Part shown: one piece after another, positions 42,185-51,200 of the stretch
How the letters are laid out: each line of letters starts with the position of its first letter
Position numbering within the stretch: the stretch's first letter is position 1
Assembly: GCF_004343705.1 (NCBI RefSeq)
Contig: NZ_SKFH01000006.1
Span: 62,001 to 126,000, forward strand
DNA length: 64,000 nt
Direction of reading: 5' to 3'
Source: Flaviaesturariibacter aridisoli
GTDB taxonomy: Bacteria > Bacteroidota > Bacteroidia > Chitinophagales > Chitinophagaceae
Translations under genes and position numbers: made by a program
Notes under the pieces: generated by a model
The model's database searches: none
The model's input: only the letters and a program-made list of their open reading frames with translations
What the model was told of the DNA's origin: nothing

Positions 42185-43108
42185 ATGGAAGGCGTTGTGT
42201 ACAAATCGACAGGAAGCTGGTACTCGGTGAAAGACGCCGATGGCCGCTGGTGGAAGGCCCGGCTGAAGGGCACGTTCAAGCAGAACGGCCTTACCTCCAC
42301 CAACCCCATCGCCGTGGGCGACCACGTGTCGATCGAACCGGAGAACGAAGGTGAGGATACCGCCACCATTACCGCCATCCACGACCGCGAGAACCACATC
42401 AACCGCCTGTCGCCTAAGGGGCGCCACCAGCAGCACATCGTGGCGGCCAATGTAGACCAGTCGCTGCTTATCGCCACCCTGCGCGATCCCCGTACTTCTA
42501 CGGGTTTCCTCGACCGGTTTCTCGTTACCTGCGAGCTCTACCACGTGCCGGCGATCCTCCTGTTCAACAAGGCCGACCTGTATGGCGACAAGGAATGGGA
42601 TCTCTTTGCCGAGCTGGAGGCCATCTATTCCGAAATCGGCTACGTTGTGAAGCTCATCTCGCTGGTGGAAGGCAAGGGTGTGGACGAAGTTCAGCAGCTG
42701 CTGCTGGGCAAAACGACCCTCGTGAGCGGGCACAGCGGCGTGGGGAAAAGCTCGTTCATCAACGCGGTGCTGGGCACGGCCATCAAAACGCAGGATGTGA
42801 GCGGCTGGAGCGGTAAAGGGCAGCACACGACCACCTTTGCCGAGATGTACGACCTGCCCGCTGGAGGCGCCATCATCGATACGCCCGGACTGAAAGAGTT
42901 CGGGCTCGTTAACGTGAAGAAGGCCGAGCTGAGCGGCTACTTCCCCGAAATGCGCGCGCGCCTTAACGACTGCCAGTTCAACAACTGCCTGCACCTCAAC
43001 GAGCCCGGCTGCGCTATCAAGGAAGCGGTGCGCAACGGCGAGATCTCCGAGGAGCGCTACGTCAACTACGCCACCATCCTTGATACAATCGACGAGAAGA
43101 ATTACTAG
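42185..43108 (+). CDS. rsgA: Ribosome small-subunit-dependent GTPase A
   Basis: A 307-residue circularly permuted GTPase that checks late 30S ribosome assembly. An OB-fold (about 1-70) is followed by the permuted order G4 (F-N-K-A-D) then G1 (G-H-S-G-V-G-K-S-S) then G3 (D-T-P-G), and a C-terminal zinc knuckle (C-Q-F-N-N-C, H-L-N, C). ATG 42185 is chosen because the OB-fold begins there; an open frame extending upstream runs out of frame through the VWA gene and is spurious. It is 2 bp after the VWA gene. Confidence 0.95.
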   Translation: MEGVVYKSTGSWYSVKDADGRWWKARLKGTFKQNGLTSTNPIAVGDHVSIEPENEGEDTATITAIHDRENHINRLSPKGRHQQHIVAANVDQSLLIATLRDPRTSTGFLDRFLVTCELYHVPAILLFNKADLYGDKEWDLFAELEAIYSEIGYVVKLISLVEGKGVDEVQQLLLGKTTLVSGHSGVGKSSFINAVLGTAIKTQDVSGWSGKGQHTTTFAEMYDLPAGGAIIDTPGLKEFGLVNVKKAELSGYFPEMRARLNDCQFNNCLHLNEPGCAIKEAVRNGEISEERYVNYATILDTIDEKNY

Positions 43109-43190
43109 CCACGGGCCCTGCAGCCGGGCTTTGAATGTCTTCGGCAGCAGCACGCACCGCTCCCGATCACGCATGTTTACTGCCGGGTCT

Positions 43191-43224
43191 AACACCAACC
43201 AATAGCCGTACCGGTGTTTTTTTT
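43191..43224 (+). terminator. Possible weak terminator after rsgA
   Basis: AACACC/GGTGTT six-bp stem with a 16-base loop, then a run of T. Confidence 0.4.
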
Positions 43225-43331
43225 ATGCGCCTGCTGCGCAACGTCTCTGGCATTGGGGTACATTTAGAAACCATCCCCCGCAACGAATCTTTTCGGATCG
43301 AAACCCTGTTTTTAACCAAAATCGTTGTGTT

Positions 43332-44603
43332 ATGTCTATGCATTTGCTGGATTCAGTCAAAGCCCTGTTCAACCAGGAAGTGGTGAGCAGAACCGCGTCC
43401 TCACTCGGAGAAAATGAAAGCGGTGTTCACAAGGCGCTCTCCGGTATCATTCCCCTTATTTTCGGCGGTGTTTTGTCCCGCACCCATTCGGGCGATGCCT
43501 CCGGCGCGCTGGATATAGCCAGGGGCGCGGCCCAGGGCGGACTGATGAATACGTTACGCGGGCTGGCCGGTGGCGACGTTCAGTCGCTCATTTCCCGGGG
43601 CATGGACATGGTTCGCGGCCTTTTCGGTACCCATACGTCCGCGCTCAGCCAGGCCGTTGCCGGTCATGCCGGCATCAAGGAAGCATCAGCGGGTACGCTG
43701 TTGTCGCTCGTGGCGCCCGTAGCCCTCGGTAAGCTGGGCGAGCATGCGGTAGAACACAATATGAACGCCTCGGCCTTTTCATCGTTCATGGATAGTCACA
43801 AAAGCGATATCGCCAGTGCGCTGCCGGCGGGCCTGAGCCTGGCTTCCATCCCGGGCCTGAGCGACTACCGCTCCTGGGGAACAACAACGGCTACGCGAAC
43901 GGCCGACCGGCCGCAGGGAAGTACGGTCCGTGCCGACCGCAGCGTATCGGATGTAAAGCCGGGTGGCAACCGCTGGCTCTGGCCGCTCCTCATCATCGGG
44001 GCCGCCGTGCTGTTGTGGTATTTGTTGGGAAGGGGTTGCAACAACCGCGAAACGGGCAGCCGCTACGAGGATACAACCACCACCCGCACAACAACGCCGG
44101 TGGCTATGGATACCGCCCGCACTGCTGCCCCCGCCGGGCGTACCTCAACGCGGGTTCGGCTGGCCAACGGCACGGAATTGAATGCCTATGCCGGCGGCGT
44201 CGAGGAACAATTGGTGAATTGCCTGAACGATGCGTCCTGCAAGGCCGGCAAAGACAAGTGGTTTGATTTCGACAACATTAATTTCGAAGTAGGCAGTGCG
44301 ACGCTGACGGCGCAAAGCCAGGACCAGGTACGGAATATCGCAGCCATCCTCAATGCCTACCCGGCTGCGCATGTGAAAGTAGGTGGGTATACCGATAAAA
44401 CCGGCGATGCGGCTGCCAATAAGAAGTTGAGCCAGCAGCGGGCCGATGCGGTGCTGAACGCAATCAAAACAGCGGGTGGCAATTCGGCCCAATTAACGGG
44501 CGCCGAAGGCTATGGATCTGAGTTTGCAAAAGTACCGGCCACGGCCAGCGATGAAGAGCGGCGACAAGACCGCCGCATTGCGCTGCAGCTGAATGCGAAG
44601 TAA
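43332..44603 (+). CDS. DUF937-OmpA fusion protein
   Basis: A 423-residue protein. Residues 1 to about 170 match DUF937: L-L-D-S-V-K-A-L-F, then K-A-L-S-G-I-I-P-L-I-F-G-G and G-T-L-L-S-L-V-A-P-V-A-L-G-K-L. A variable linker leads to a transmembrane helix (about 216-231). A second linker of Thr/Arg leads to an OmpA-like peptidoglycan-binding domain (about 305-423) with Y-P-A-A-H-V-K-V-G-G-Y-T-D-K-T-G and L-S-Q-Q-R-A-D-A-V. The helix would anchor the OmpA part in the periplasm while DUF937 stays cytoplasmic. Met3 is an alternative start. Confidence 0.85.
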   Translation: MSMHLLDSVKALFNQEVVSRTASSLGENESGVHKALSGIIPLIFGGVLSRTHSGDASGALDIARGAAQGGLMNTLRGLAGGDVQSLISRGMDMVRGLFGTHTSALSQAVAGHAGIKEASAGTLLSLVAPVALGKLGEHAVEHNMNASAFSSFMDSHKSDIASALPAGLSLASIPGLSDYRSWGTTTATRTADRPQGSTVRADRSVSDVKPGGNRWLWPLLIIGAAVLLWYLLGRGCNNRETGSRYEDTTTTRTTTPVAMDTARTAAPAGRTSTRVRLANGTELNAYAGGVEEQLVNCLNDASCKAGKDKWFDFDNINFEVGSATLTAQSQDQVRNIAAILNAYPAAHVKVGGYTDKTGDAAANKKLSQQRADAVLNAIKTAGGNSAQLTGAEGYGSEFAKVPATASDEERRQDRRIALQLNAK

Positions 44604-44636
44604 GCCGATCACCTGCGTACGCAACAACGATTCTGC

Positions 44637-44665
44637 GATCCCGGCCCTGCGCCGGGATCTTTTTT
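44637..44665 (+). terminator. Terminator after DUF937-OmpA gene
   Basis: GATCCCGGC/GCCGGGATC stem, 5-base loop and T6 tail, 33 bp past the stop. Confidence 0.8.
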
Positions 44666-44692
44666 GGAGTGCCGGGCGCAGGGCCGGAATGT

Positions 44693-45016
44693 TTAGTTTC
44701 TGAGGTCCACCGTCATCAGCTTTCCTTCCAGCACAGAGGCGAGTTCCACCACGGCTTCATTGGCGCGGCGCGAGGCTTCGTTCAGCTGCGTCGGGAAGAG
44801 GGAAATGCCGTTGTAGATGCTGTAGCAAAGCGTGAGCAGGTGCTTGCCGAAGGAGAAGTTCCAGTTGATGGCGTCGAATTCGTCTTCTTTCTGGGTAAAG
44901 GATACGTTGAGGTCGGAAGACAGGATGTCGGCTACGAGGTAAAAGCGCTTGAGGCCGCCGTCGTCGTCGATAACGGCTTCCGTGCATCCCAGTGCGGTGC
45001 GTAAGGTCAGGCTCAT
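44693..45016 (-). CDS. Conserved-looking small cytoplasmic protein
   Basis: A 107-residue acidic protein without signal peptide or membrane segment. It mixes beta-like (T-E-A-V-I-D-D-D-G-G-L-K-R-F-Y-L-V-A-D) and helical (L-L-T-L-C-Y-S-I-Y-N) regions. I do not recognise the family. Coding is supported by the clean frame and composition. Next on the same strand is a small lipoprotein gene 79 bp upstream. Confidence 0.55.
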   Translation of the reverse strand: MSLTLRTALGCTEAVIDDDGGLKRFYLVADILSSDLNVSFTQKEDEFDAINWNFSFGKHLLTLCYSIYNGISLFPTQLNEASRRANEAVVELASVLEGKLMTVDLRN

Positions 45017-45095
45017 GTCAGGGGCGGTTTTTAGTAAGACGCCAAAAGCGCGTCAGTAGCTGCATTGTCGCAAACTTTGTGCCCGGCCGTAGAAC

Positions 45096-45284
45096 CTAGT
45101 AATCGTAGCTTTTGGGTCCCCGCCATTTGGCCTTCTTTTTCGGCGGCTCGTTGAGCAGCTTTTCCGCGCCCACATTGCGCCCGTCGCTGGGGCAGCCCTC
45201 GCCCTTTTTCTTGAACACGCTGCAGGAGGAGGCCAGCACCAAAACGGCAACGGCGAAAAGAAGGGGACGGGTCGGGTTTCTCAT
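45096..45284 (-). CDS. Very small lipoprotein
   Basis: A 62-residue lipoprotein: signal helix L-L-F-A-V-A-V-L-V-L, lipobox A-S-S-C (Cys21), then only about 40 mature residues with a second Cys and a Lys/Pro-rich patch (E-P-P-K-K-K-A-K-W-R). No family is known to me. ATG 45284 is chosen for the signal peptide; the frame is open further upstream but overlaps the carbonic anhydrase end region. Confidence 0.6.
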   Translation of the reverse strand: MRNPTRPLLFAVAVLVLASSCSVFKKKGEGCPSDGRNVGAEKLLNEPPKKKAKWRGPKSYDY

Positions 45285-45354
45285 ATCCGGAAGGTTTGAA
45301 CCCCGAATTTCGGAAGAATTCCCCAAAAAGGCCGAAGATGCCGGCCGGCGCCGG

Positions 45355-45918
45355 TCAGACCTGGGGTGAACCCGCATTTCCGCCGGCCCGCTCCGCCTCG
45401 TTGACGCTGCTGAACCAGGCCGAGTAGCGCAGGTAGTTGTTGGCGATGCGCTGTATTTCGCCTTCGAGCAAGTGCTCCGGCAGGTCCTTTACTTTTTTGG
45501 CGGGCACGCCTGCGTAGATCGACGCTCCCTCGCACACCGTCCCTTCCAGCACCACTGCGCCGGCGGCAATAATAGTGCGGGAATGCACCACGGCGTTGTC
45601 CATCACGATGGCGCCCATCCCGATCAGCACATCGTCGTGCACCGTACAACCGTGCACGATGGCGTTGTGCCCGATCGATACGTTGTTACCGACGACCGTT
45701 CTCGTTTTCTGGAACGTGGCGTGGAGCACCGCCCCGTCCTGCACATTCACCCGGTTGCCGAGGCGGATGCTGTTGACGTCGCCGCGGATCACGGCGTTGA
45801 ACCAGATGCTGCATTCATGCCCCATGACCACGTCGCCCACGATGGTGGCGTTGGGCGCAATGAAACAGTTTTCGCCCCATACCGGGGTTTTGTCTTCGAC
45901 CGGAAGTATCAGTGCCAT
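45355..45918 (-). CDS. Gamma-carbonic anhydrase family protein
   Basis: A 187-residue left-handed beta-helix protein built of hexapeptide repeats (I-A-P-N-A-T, I-V-G-D-V-V). It has the gamma-class metal ligands in V-L-H-A-T and in the pair H-N-A-I-V-H. The family includes Cam-type carbonic anhydrases and YrdA-like proteins, many of which have no measured activity. The active-site histidines are kept here, so metal binding is likely and catalysis is uncertain. It diverges from the next gene with 86 bp between the starts. Confidence 0.9.
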   Translation of the reverse strand: MALILPVEDKTPVWGENCFIAPNATIVGDVVMGHECSIWFNAVIRGDVNSIRLGNRVNVQDGAVLHATFQKTRTVVGNNVSIGHNAIVHGCTVHDDVLIGMGAIVMDNAVVHSRTIIAAGAVVLEGTVCEGASIYAGVPAKKVKDLPEHLLEGEIQRIANNYLRYSAWFSSVNEAERAGGNAGSPQV

Positions 45919-45969
45919 ATACCGAGAAAATAACGAATTATAGAAAAGGCGCAAGTGAGTCGGAGGAGC

Positions 45970-45977
45970 TAACTTTG
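45970..45977 (+). promoter_or_regulatory. -7 promoter box for the 46005 gene
   Basis: Perfect TAACTTTG, 27 bp before the ATG. Confidence 0.45.
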
Positions 45978-46004
45978 CGCTCCGCAAAACACCAAACACA
46001 CCTT

Positions 46005-46925
46005 ATGAAACGAATGACTGTGCTGCTTGCCGGCCTCCTGATGGCCGCCGGCGCCTTTGCCCAACCGGCAGTGAAAGTAAAGAAAGATCAAGTGTACGTG
46101 AACGACAGCGCCGTCTGTCGCATCGAAAAGAAGAAGAAAGGATTCCTCGAGCCGGTGCCGGATTTCTTTGTCAGCACGCTCGATAAGCAGCCCGTGGCTG
46201 TTTTCGCCCACCAGTCGGCCGGGACCGGCCCTGATGGCGAGCCCAATACCTGGTTCCGCGTGACGTTTGCCGGTGCGCCGGATACCGTGGAGATCGAAAC
46301 GAAGCAATTCTATGCCTTCCATAAGAACGCACTGCTGCCGAAAGGCGAAGAGGCGCTGGCGGGCATCATCGCGAAATACGGATTTTTCCAGAACGGTGCC
46401 TTCAGCCCCGAGGGCGCTGCCCGCTTCAAAAAAGACTACCCCGTTGCCATCGGCAGCACCTACCTCGCCCGTGTAGCGCACGAGCGTGCCTGCATCGCCT
46501 CCTTCAATGAGCCGGTGAAAAGCGACGCCAGGCAGCTCGATGCCGTTACTGTGCAACTGCTCCAGGTGGATACGATCGGCCGCGACGTCCGTGTAACCTA
46601 CCGGGTGCAGCAGGGGGAAACCCAACTCGGCACCATCAGCGGCGAAGGCACGCTGAAAAGCTTCCGCAGCGAGTCCTCCGAATTTGACTTCAGCGGTGGT
46701 ATCATGAACCTCGATGGCGAAACGCCGCTGGCCTTCGAAGTACTGAACAACGGCGGCTGCGCCGTTGCCCGCTACACCGGCTCCGAGAAGTCGCTGACGA
46801 CACCCAAAGACAAAGTCACCTATCGCTACTCCAGCATCAAAAAGTACGGTCCGGCGAATTTCAGCACCCGCGTCGAGTACCTGCAGGCGATGGCGAAGCT
46901 CCTCGTTGCCGGCCGCTATTTATAA
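46005..46925 (+). CDS. Secreted protein of unknown function
   Basis: A 306-residue protein with a clear signal peptide (V-L-L-A-G-L-L-M-A-A-G-A-F-A-Q, cleavage after about residue 19). The mature chain begins V-K-V-K-K-D-Q-V-Y-V-N-D-S, a pattern frequent in periplasmic Bacteroidota proteins that start with a short beta-hairpin. No catalytic motif is evident. ATG 46005 is chosen for the signal peptide. A strong terminator follows. Confidence 0.7.
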   Translation: MKRMTVLLAGLLMAAGAFAQPAVKVKKDQVYVNDSAVCRIEKKKKGFLEPVPDFFVSTLDKQPVAVFAHQSAGTGPDGEPNTWFRVTFAGAPDTVEIETKQFYAFHKNALLPKGEEALAGIIAKYGFFQNGAFSPEGAARFKKDYPVAIGSTYLARVAHERACIASFNEPVKSDARQLDAVTVQLLQVDTIGRDVRVTYRVQQGETQLGTISGEGTLKSFRSESSEFDFSGGIMNLDGETPLAFEVLNNGGCAVARYTGSEKSLTTPKDKVTYRYSSIKKYGPANFSTRVEYLQAMAKLLVAGRYL

Positions 46926-46944
46926 TACGATTTAACCAGACTTC

Positions 46945-46970
46945 AAAAAGGCGCCCCCGGGCGCCTTTTT
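46945..46970. terminator. Terminator before aminotransferase gene
   Basis: AAAAAGGCGCCC-CC-GGGCGCCTTTTT: perfect 12-bp stem with A/T ends, 20 bp after the upstream stop. Confidence 0.85.
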
Positions 46971-46978
46971 GCGGCCCT

Positions 46979-46986
46979 TACTTTTG
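46979..46986 (+). promoter_or_regulatory. -7 promoter box 4 bp before the aminotransferase ATG
   Basis: Perfect TACTTTTG ending at 46986, with the ATG at 46991. Transcription would begin at or within the first codons, so the mRNA should be leaderless if this box is used. Confidence 0.45.
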
Positions 46987-46990
46987 CGGA

Positions 46991-48172
46991 ATGAACCTGC
47001 GCCAGCTTTTCCTGCAACACGTTGCCCAGACCTCCACTGCCCCCCTCGCCCTCGAGATCGTTAAAGCCGAGGGCTGCACCCTCTATGGCGCTGCCGGCGA
47101 AGAGTGGCTCGACCTGATCGGCGGCATTTCGGTGGCCAACGTGGGGCACCGCCACCCGGCCGTGCTGGAGGCCGTGCGCACCCAGCTCGATGCATACCTG
47201 CACGTGATGGTATACGGTGAGTTTGTTCAAAGCCCGCAGGTGCGCTATGCCGAAGCCCTCGCCGCCACGTTGCCCGAAACGCTGGGCAGCGTGTACTTTA
47301 CCAACTCGGGCGCCGAGGCGGTGGAGGGGGCGATGAAGCTCGCAAAGCGCGTGACGGGGCGAACGGAGATCGTGGCCTTCGAAGATTCGTACCACGGGTC
47401 CACGCAGGGCGCCCTCAGCATCATCGGCTCCGAATACTGGCGCAATGCCTACCGTCCGCTGCTGCCCGGCGTGCACCACGCGCGCTACAACGATCTTTCA
47501 GCGCTGGACCGTATTTCTACAGATACGGCCTGCGTCATCGCCGAAACCGTGCAGGCCGAGGCGGGGGTGCTGCCACCATCGAAGGAGTGGCTCCAGGCGC
47601 TGCGCGCCCGCTGCACCGAAACCGGCACCCTGCTGATCCTGGACGAGATACAGGCCGGCTTCGGCCGCACCGGCACCCTCTGGGCCTTTGAGGCCTACGG
47701 CGTCGTGCCCGATGTGCTGCTGCTCGGCAAAGCGTTGGGCGGCGGCATGCCGCTGGGCGCTTTCATTGCTTCCAAAGAGCATATGGACCACTTTGCCGAT
47801 GCGCCGGTCCTGGGGCATATCACTACCTTTGGCGGACACCCGGTTTGCTGCGCCGCCGGCCTCGCCGCCTTTGAAGCGCTGCGCCGCGAAGAACTGGCCG
47901 CGGGTGCCGCTGCCAAAGGCGCGCACTTCGAAGAATTGCTCCGCGATGTGCCCGGCGCCCGCGCGCTGCACCGCTGCGGCCTCTGGCTCGCCCTGCGCTT
48001 CGAATCCTTTGAGCACTGCAAGGCCGTCATCGACCGATGCATCGCCGCAGGAGTGCTCACCGACTGGTTTCTCTTTGCCTCCGACTGCTTGCGCATCTCG
48101 CCGCCGCTGACCATCAGCGAAGAGGAGATCCGCCGCGCCTGCACCGTTATCCGCGCTGCTGCCGAAGCCTGA
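46991..48172 (+). CDS. Class III PLP aminotransferase (acetylornithine/ornithine type)
   Basis: A 393-residue PLP enzyme of the class III aminotransferase family. Key segments: I-S-V-A-N-V-G-H-R-H-P near 50; Y-F-T-N-S-G-A-E-A-V-E-G-A (phosphate-binding); D-S-Y-H-G-S-T; I-L-D-E-I-Q-A-G-F-G-R-T-G (Asp holds the pyridine nitrogen); and L-L-L-G-K-A-L-G-G-G-M-P-L-G (Schiff-base Lys). Substrates could be acetylornithine, ornithine, GABA or another omega-amino compound; the sequence alone does not decide. No arginine-pathway gene is near. Confidence 0.88.
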   Translation: MNLRQLFLQHVAQTSTAPLALEIVKAEGCTLYGAAGEEWLDLIGGISVANVGHRHPAVLEAVRTQLDAYLHVMVYGEFVQSPQVRYAEALAATLPETLGSVYFTNSGAEAVEGAMKLAKRVTGRTEIVAFEDSYHGSTQGALSIIGSEYWRNAYRPLLPGVHHARYNDLSALDRISTDTACVIAETVQAEAGVLPPSKEWLQALRARCTETGTLLILDEIQAGFGRTGTLWAFEAYGVVPDVLLLGKALGGGMPLGAFIASKEHMDHFADAPVLGHITTFGGHPVCCAAGLAAFEALRREELAAGAAAKGAHFEELLRDVPGARALHRCGLWLALRFESFEHCKAVIDRCIAAGVLTDWFLFASDCLRISPPLTISEEEIRRACTVIRAAAEA

Positions 48173-48190
48173 TTGATATTATTTGCAAAT

Positions 48191-48198
48191 TATATTTG
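48191..48198 (+). promoter_or_regulatory. -7 promoter box for TraB/GumN gene
   Basis: Perfect TATATTTG, 26 bp before ATG 48225. Confidence 0.5.
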
Positions 48199-48224
48199 TA
48201 CTCGAAATTCCCGAACCACTGCTT

Positions 48225-51200
48225 ATGAGCTCCTTCTCCCTGCGCCTCCGTACTTCATTCTTACTGCTCTTAGTCGTTGCCGCCACGGCCGTTTCGGCCC
48301 AGACGGCGCCGTTGCCGAAAACGCTGCTCTGGCGCATCTCCGGCAAAGGACTAGCCCGCCCGAGCTATCTCTGGGGCACCGTGCACATCAAAGACCGCCG
48401 TGTATTCCGCTTTACCGATTCGCTGTACCGCTTCCTCGAAACCTCCGACGGCTACGCCATGGAGCTCGACCCTGAGGAGGCAACGGCCACGGTGGTGCGC
48501 TTCTACGCCGAAAAAGACACGACGCCCCTGCTGCGCGACCTGCTGTCGCCGGCAGATTTCAGGCGCGTAGGCCCGAAGCTCGAAAAGGAGCTCGGCATCG
48601 CCGCTGAAGCGATCACGCAGCGCCGCGCCTGGATGTACCTGCAGGACCATGCCGACCTCCCGGTGCGCAAGGACGATATGCCCGAAGCGATGGACGTTTA
48701 CCTATACACCATTGCGCGCAGCAAGCAAAAAGTGGTAACGGGTATCGAAGACCTCAAAGACCAGTTCGATCCGGCCGAGGAAATGAAGACCGTCCTCGAT
48801 GTTGAACGGCTGCTCAAACACAACCGGCACGAGATCGGCTATTACGAAGACCTCGTGCGGGTGTATGTGGCGCAGGACCTTAGTCGCGTGGAGAGGATGA
48901 CCGCCAGCGATACGGCCGGCATTGAAGAACTCGTGCGCCGCAACCGAAAGATGGCGCGCCGCCTCGACAGCCTCATGGCGCTCCGCCCGACTTTTTTCAC
49001 GATGGGAGCCGCGCACCTGCCCGGCAACGACGGGGTCATCTCCCTGCTGCGCGCCCGCGGCTTTACCGTAGAACCCGTGCTCGGTGGCCGCAAAATCGAT
49101 CCATCCGACTACCATTTCGAACGGTCACAGATCGGGTGGGTGCGCAGCCAGAACGACTCGGCGAGCTACTCGGTGGAAACACCCGGTGCCATCGCGCCCG
49201 TAGGCACGCCGCCCCCCGGTATGGCGATGAGCGTTCATGCTGATGTGCATACCGAGATCGCTTACTTCCTGATGGATTTTCTCGTCGGTGGCAACGACCC
49301 GATCGACAGCGTGATCGTGCAGCGCTTCGCCCTGCTGCGCCAGGGAAAGAAGAAGGCCGGCCCCATCCGCCGCCTGCTCGTCAACGGCCGCAGCGCATAC
49401 GAGATGCTGATGGAAGACGAGGAGAAAACGCACTACCGCGTGCGCGGCATCGGTAACGGTCCGGAGGTCATCCTGCTGATGATCGGCACCCAGGACGAGC
49501 GCGAACTCAAGAGCACCGATGCGGAGCGTTTTTTTGGCTCCCTGAAGATCCTGCGCACCCGCAGCCTGCCCCTTGCTGCAACCAGCAACGAGCCCTGGCA
49601 GGAATACAGCGACAGCACCCGCGGCTACAGCGTCCAGTTTCCCGGCGCACCCGAAAAAGACGCCGACATGCTGCAGCAACTCCGGGCTGTTGACGCCGGC
49701 AGCTGGCGCATCGAAACGCGATCCTGGTTCGATGCCACGAACGCCCGCTTCTATGTGCTTGCCGTGCGCGAAACGCTGCCGGGCTACATCATCACCGACC
49801 CGAATTCGATCATCGAGGAAGCCGTGACCAACCTCCAGGCCCGCCCCGGGATCAGCATCACCAACATCGATACCGTCCGCCGCGACAAGTACCCGCAAAT
49901 GCGTGTGAACGGCTTCAACCGCGCCGGCGGACTCAGTGTGCGCTACTTCCAGCTCGTGCGCGGCAACCGCGTGTACCTCCTGCTGACCACCACCAATTCC
50001 GGCGGGCCCGACTCCCTGCTGGCCGATCGATTCTTCCGGAGCTTCCGCCTGTTGCCGTATCCCACCGACCGCTGGACAACGCAGTCCGATTCGGCCCGCA
50101 GCTTCAGCAGCACGGCCCCGGCTCCTTTCGAGCGGAGCACAGAGACCCAAACTGCCGACGGCCTTTCGGTGCAATACGTGGCGCACGACAGTGTGCGCAA
50201 AACTTCTTTCTACGTGGATGTGCACCCCCTGTCGCGCTACCGCTGGTATACCTCCGACAGCGCATTTTTCAGGCGTTGGCGTGATACCTATTACCAGTAC
50301 GGCGATAGCGTGCTTTCCACCGTGCCCATAACCAACGGCACGGTACAAGGCTACGAATACCGCTTCCGCAATGAACTCAAGACGATCAGCACCCGCCGCC
50401 TGCGCATCCTGCCTTCCGGCGACTCGCTCTATATGCTGTACAGCTACCTCCCCGAGACCGAGGTTGAAGGCAATGGTGCCGACGCCTGCTTCCGCGACTT
50501 CCGCATTGCATCGCCCGGCCCCTTCGTGCGCGACCGTGGCAACGTGGCGCAACTGCTCGCGGCACTGCGCAGCAACGATACCACCGTTCGTACCCCCGCA
50601 GTAGCATTCCTCGAAGAAGCCGTCTTTGAAAAGAAAGACCTCCCGGCGCTGCAGGAAGCTTTGCTCGAACCTTACTTCGATTTCGATTCCACCGGCACCA
50701 CGATCCACGACCACCTGCTGAAGGCCGTAGGCGGAATGGACGATCCCTCTACGGCCACCTTCCTGCCGCAGGCTTATCGCCGCCTGGCGCCCAACAGCCC
50801 GGTGAAGCTTTCGCTGCTGGGGCTGCTCGCGCAACAACAGACCGATGCGGCCTACGACAGCCTCAAGGCACTGCTCCTGCTGGGACCGCCGCCGGCGGGC
50901 TACTCGTCGGTACTGAGTTCTGCGCTGACCGATTCGCTGGCGCTTACCCGGCGCCTCTTCCCGGAAGTGGCCGGACTGTTCCGCGACAGTATTTCTACGG
51001 ATTGGCTCCTGCCGGCTACGGCCCGCCTGCTCGACAGCGGACTGCTGAAAAAGAGCGACCTCGCTCCCTACAGCGCTCAACTGCTGCAGCAGGCAAAGAA
51101 CCGGGTGCACGCGCACATCGGGGGCAACGACAACTGGCTGCTGCGTATCAACAACGTAATCACCTTTCTCCAATACTGGAATGAGCCTGCCGGTAACACC

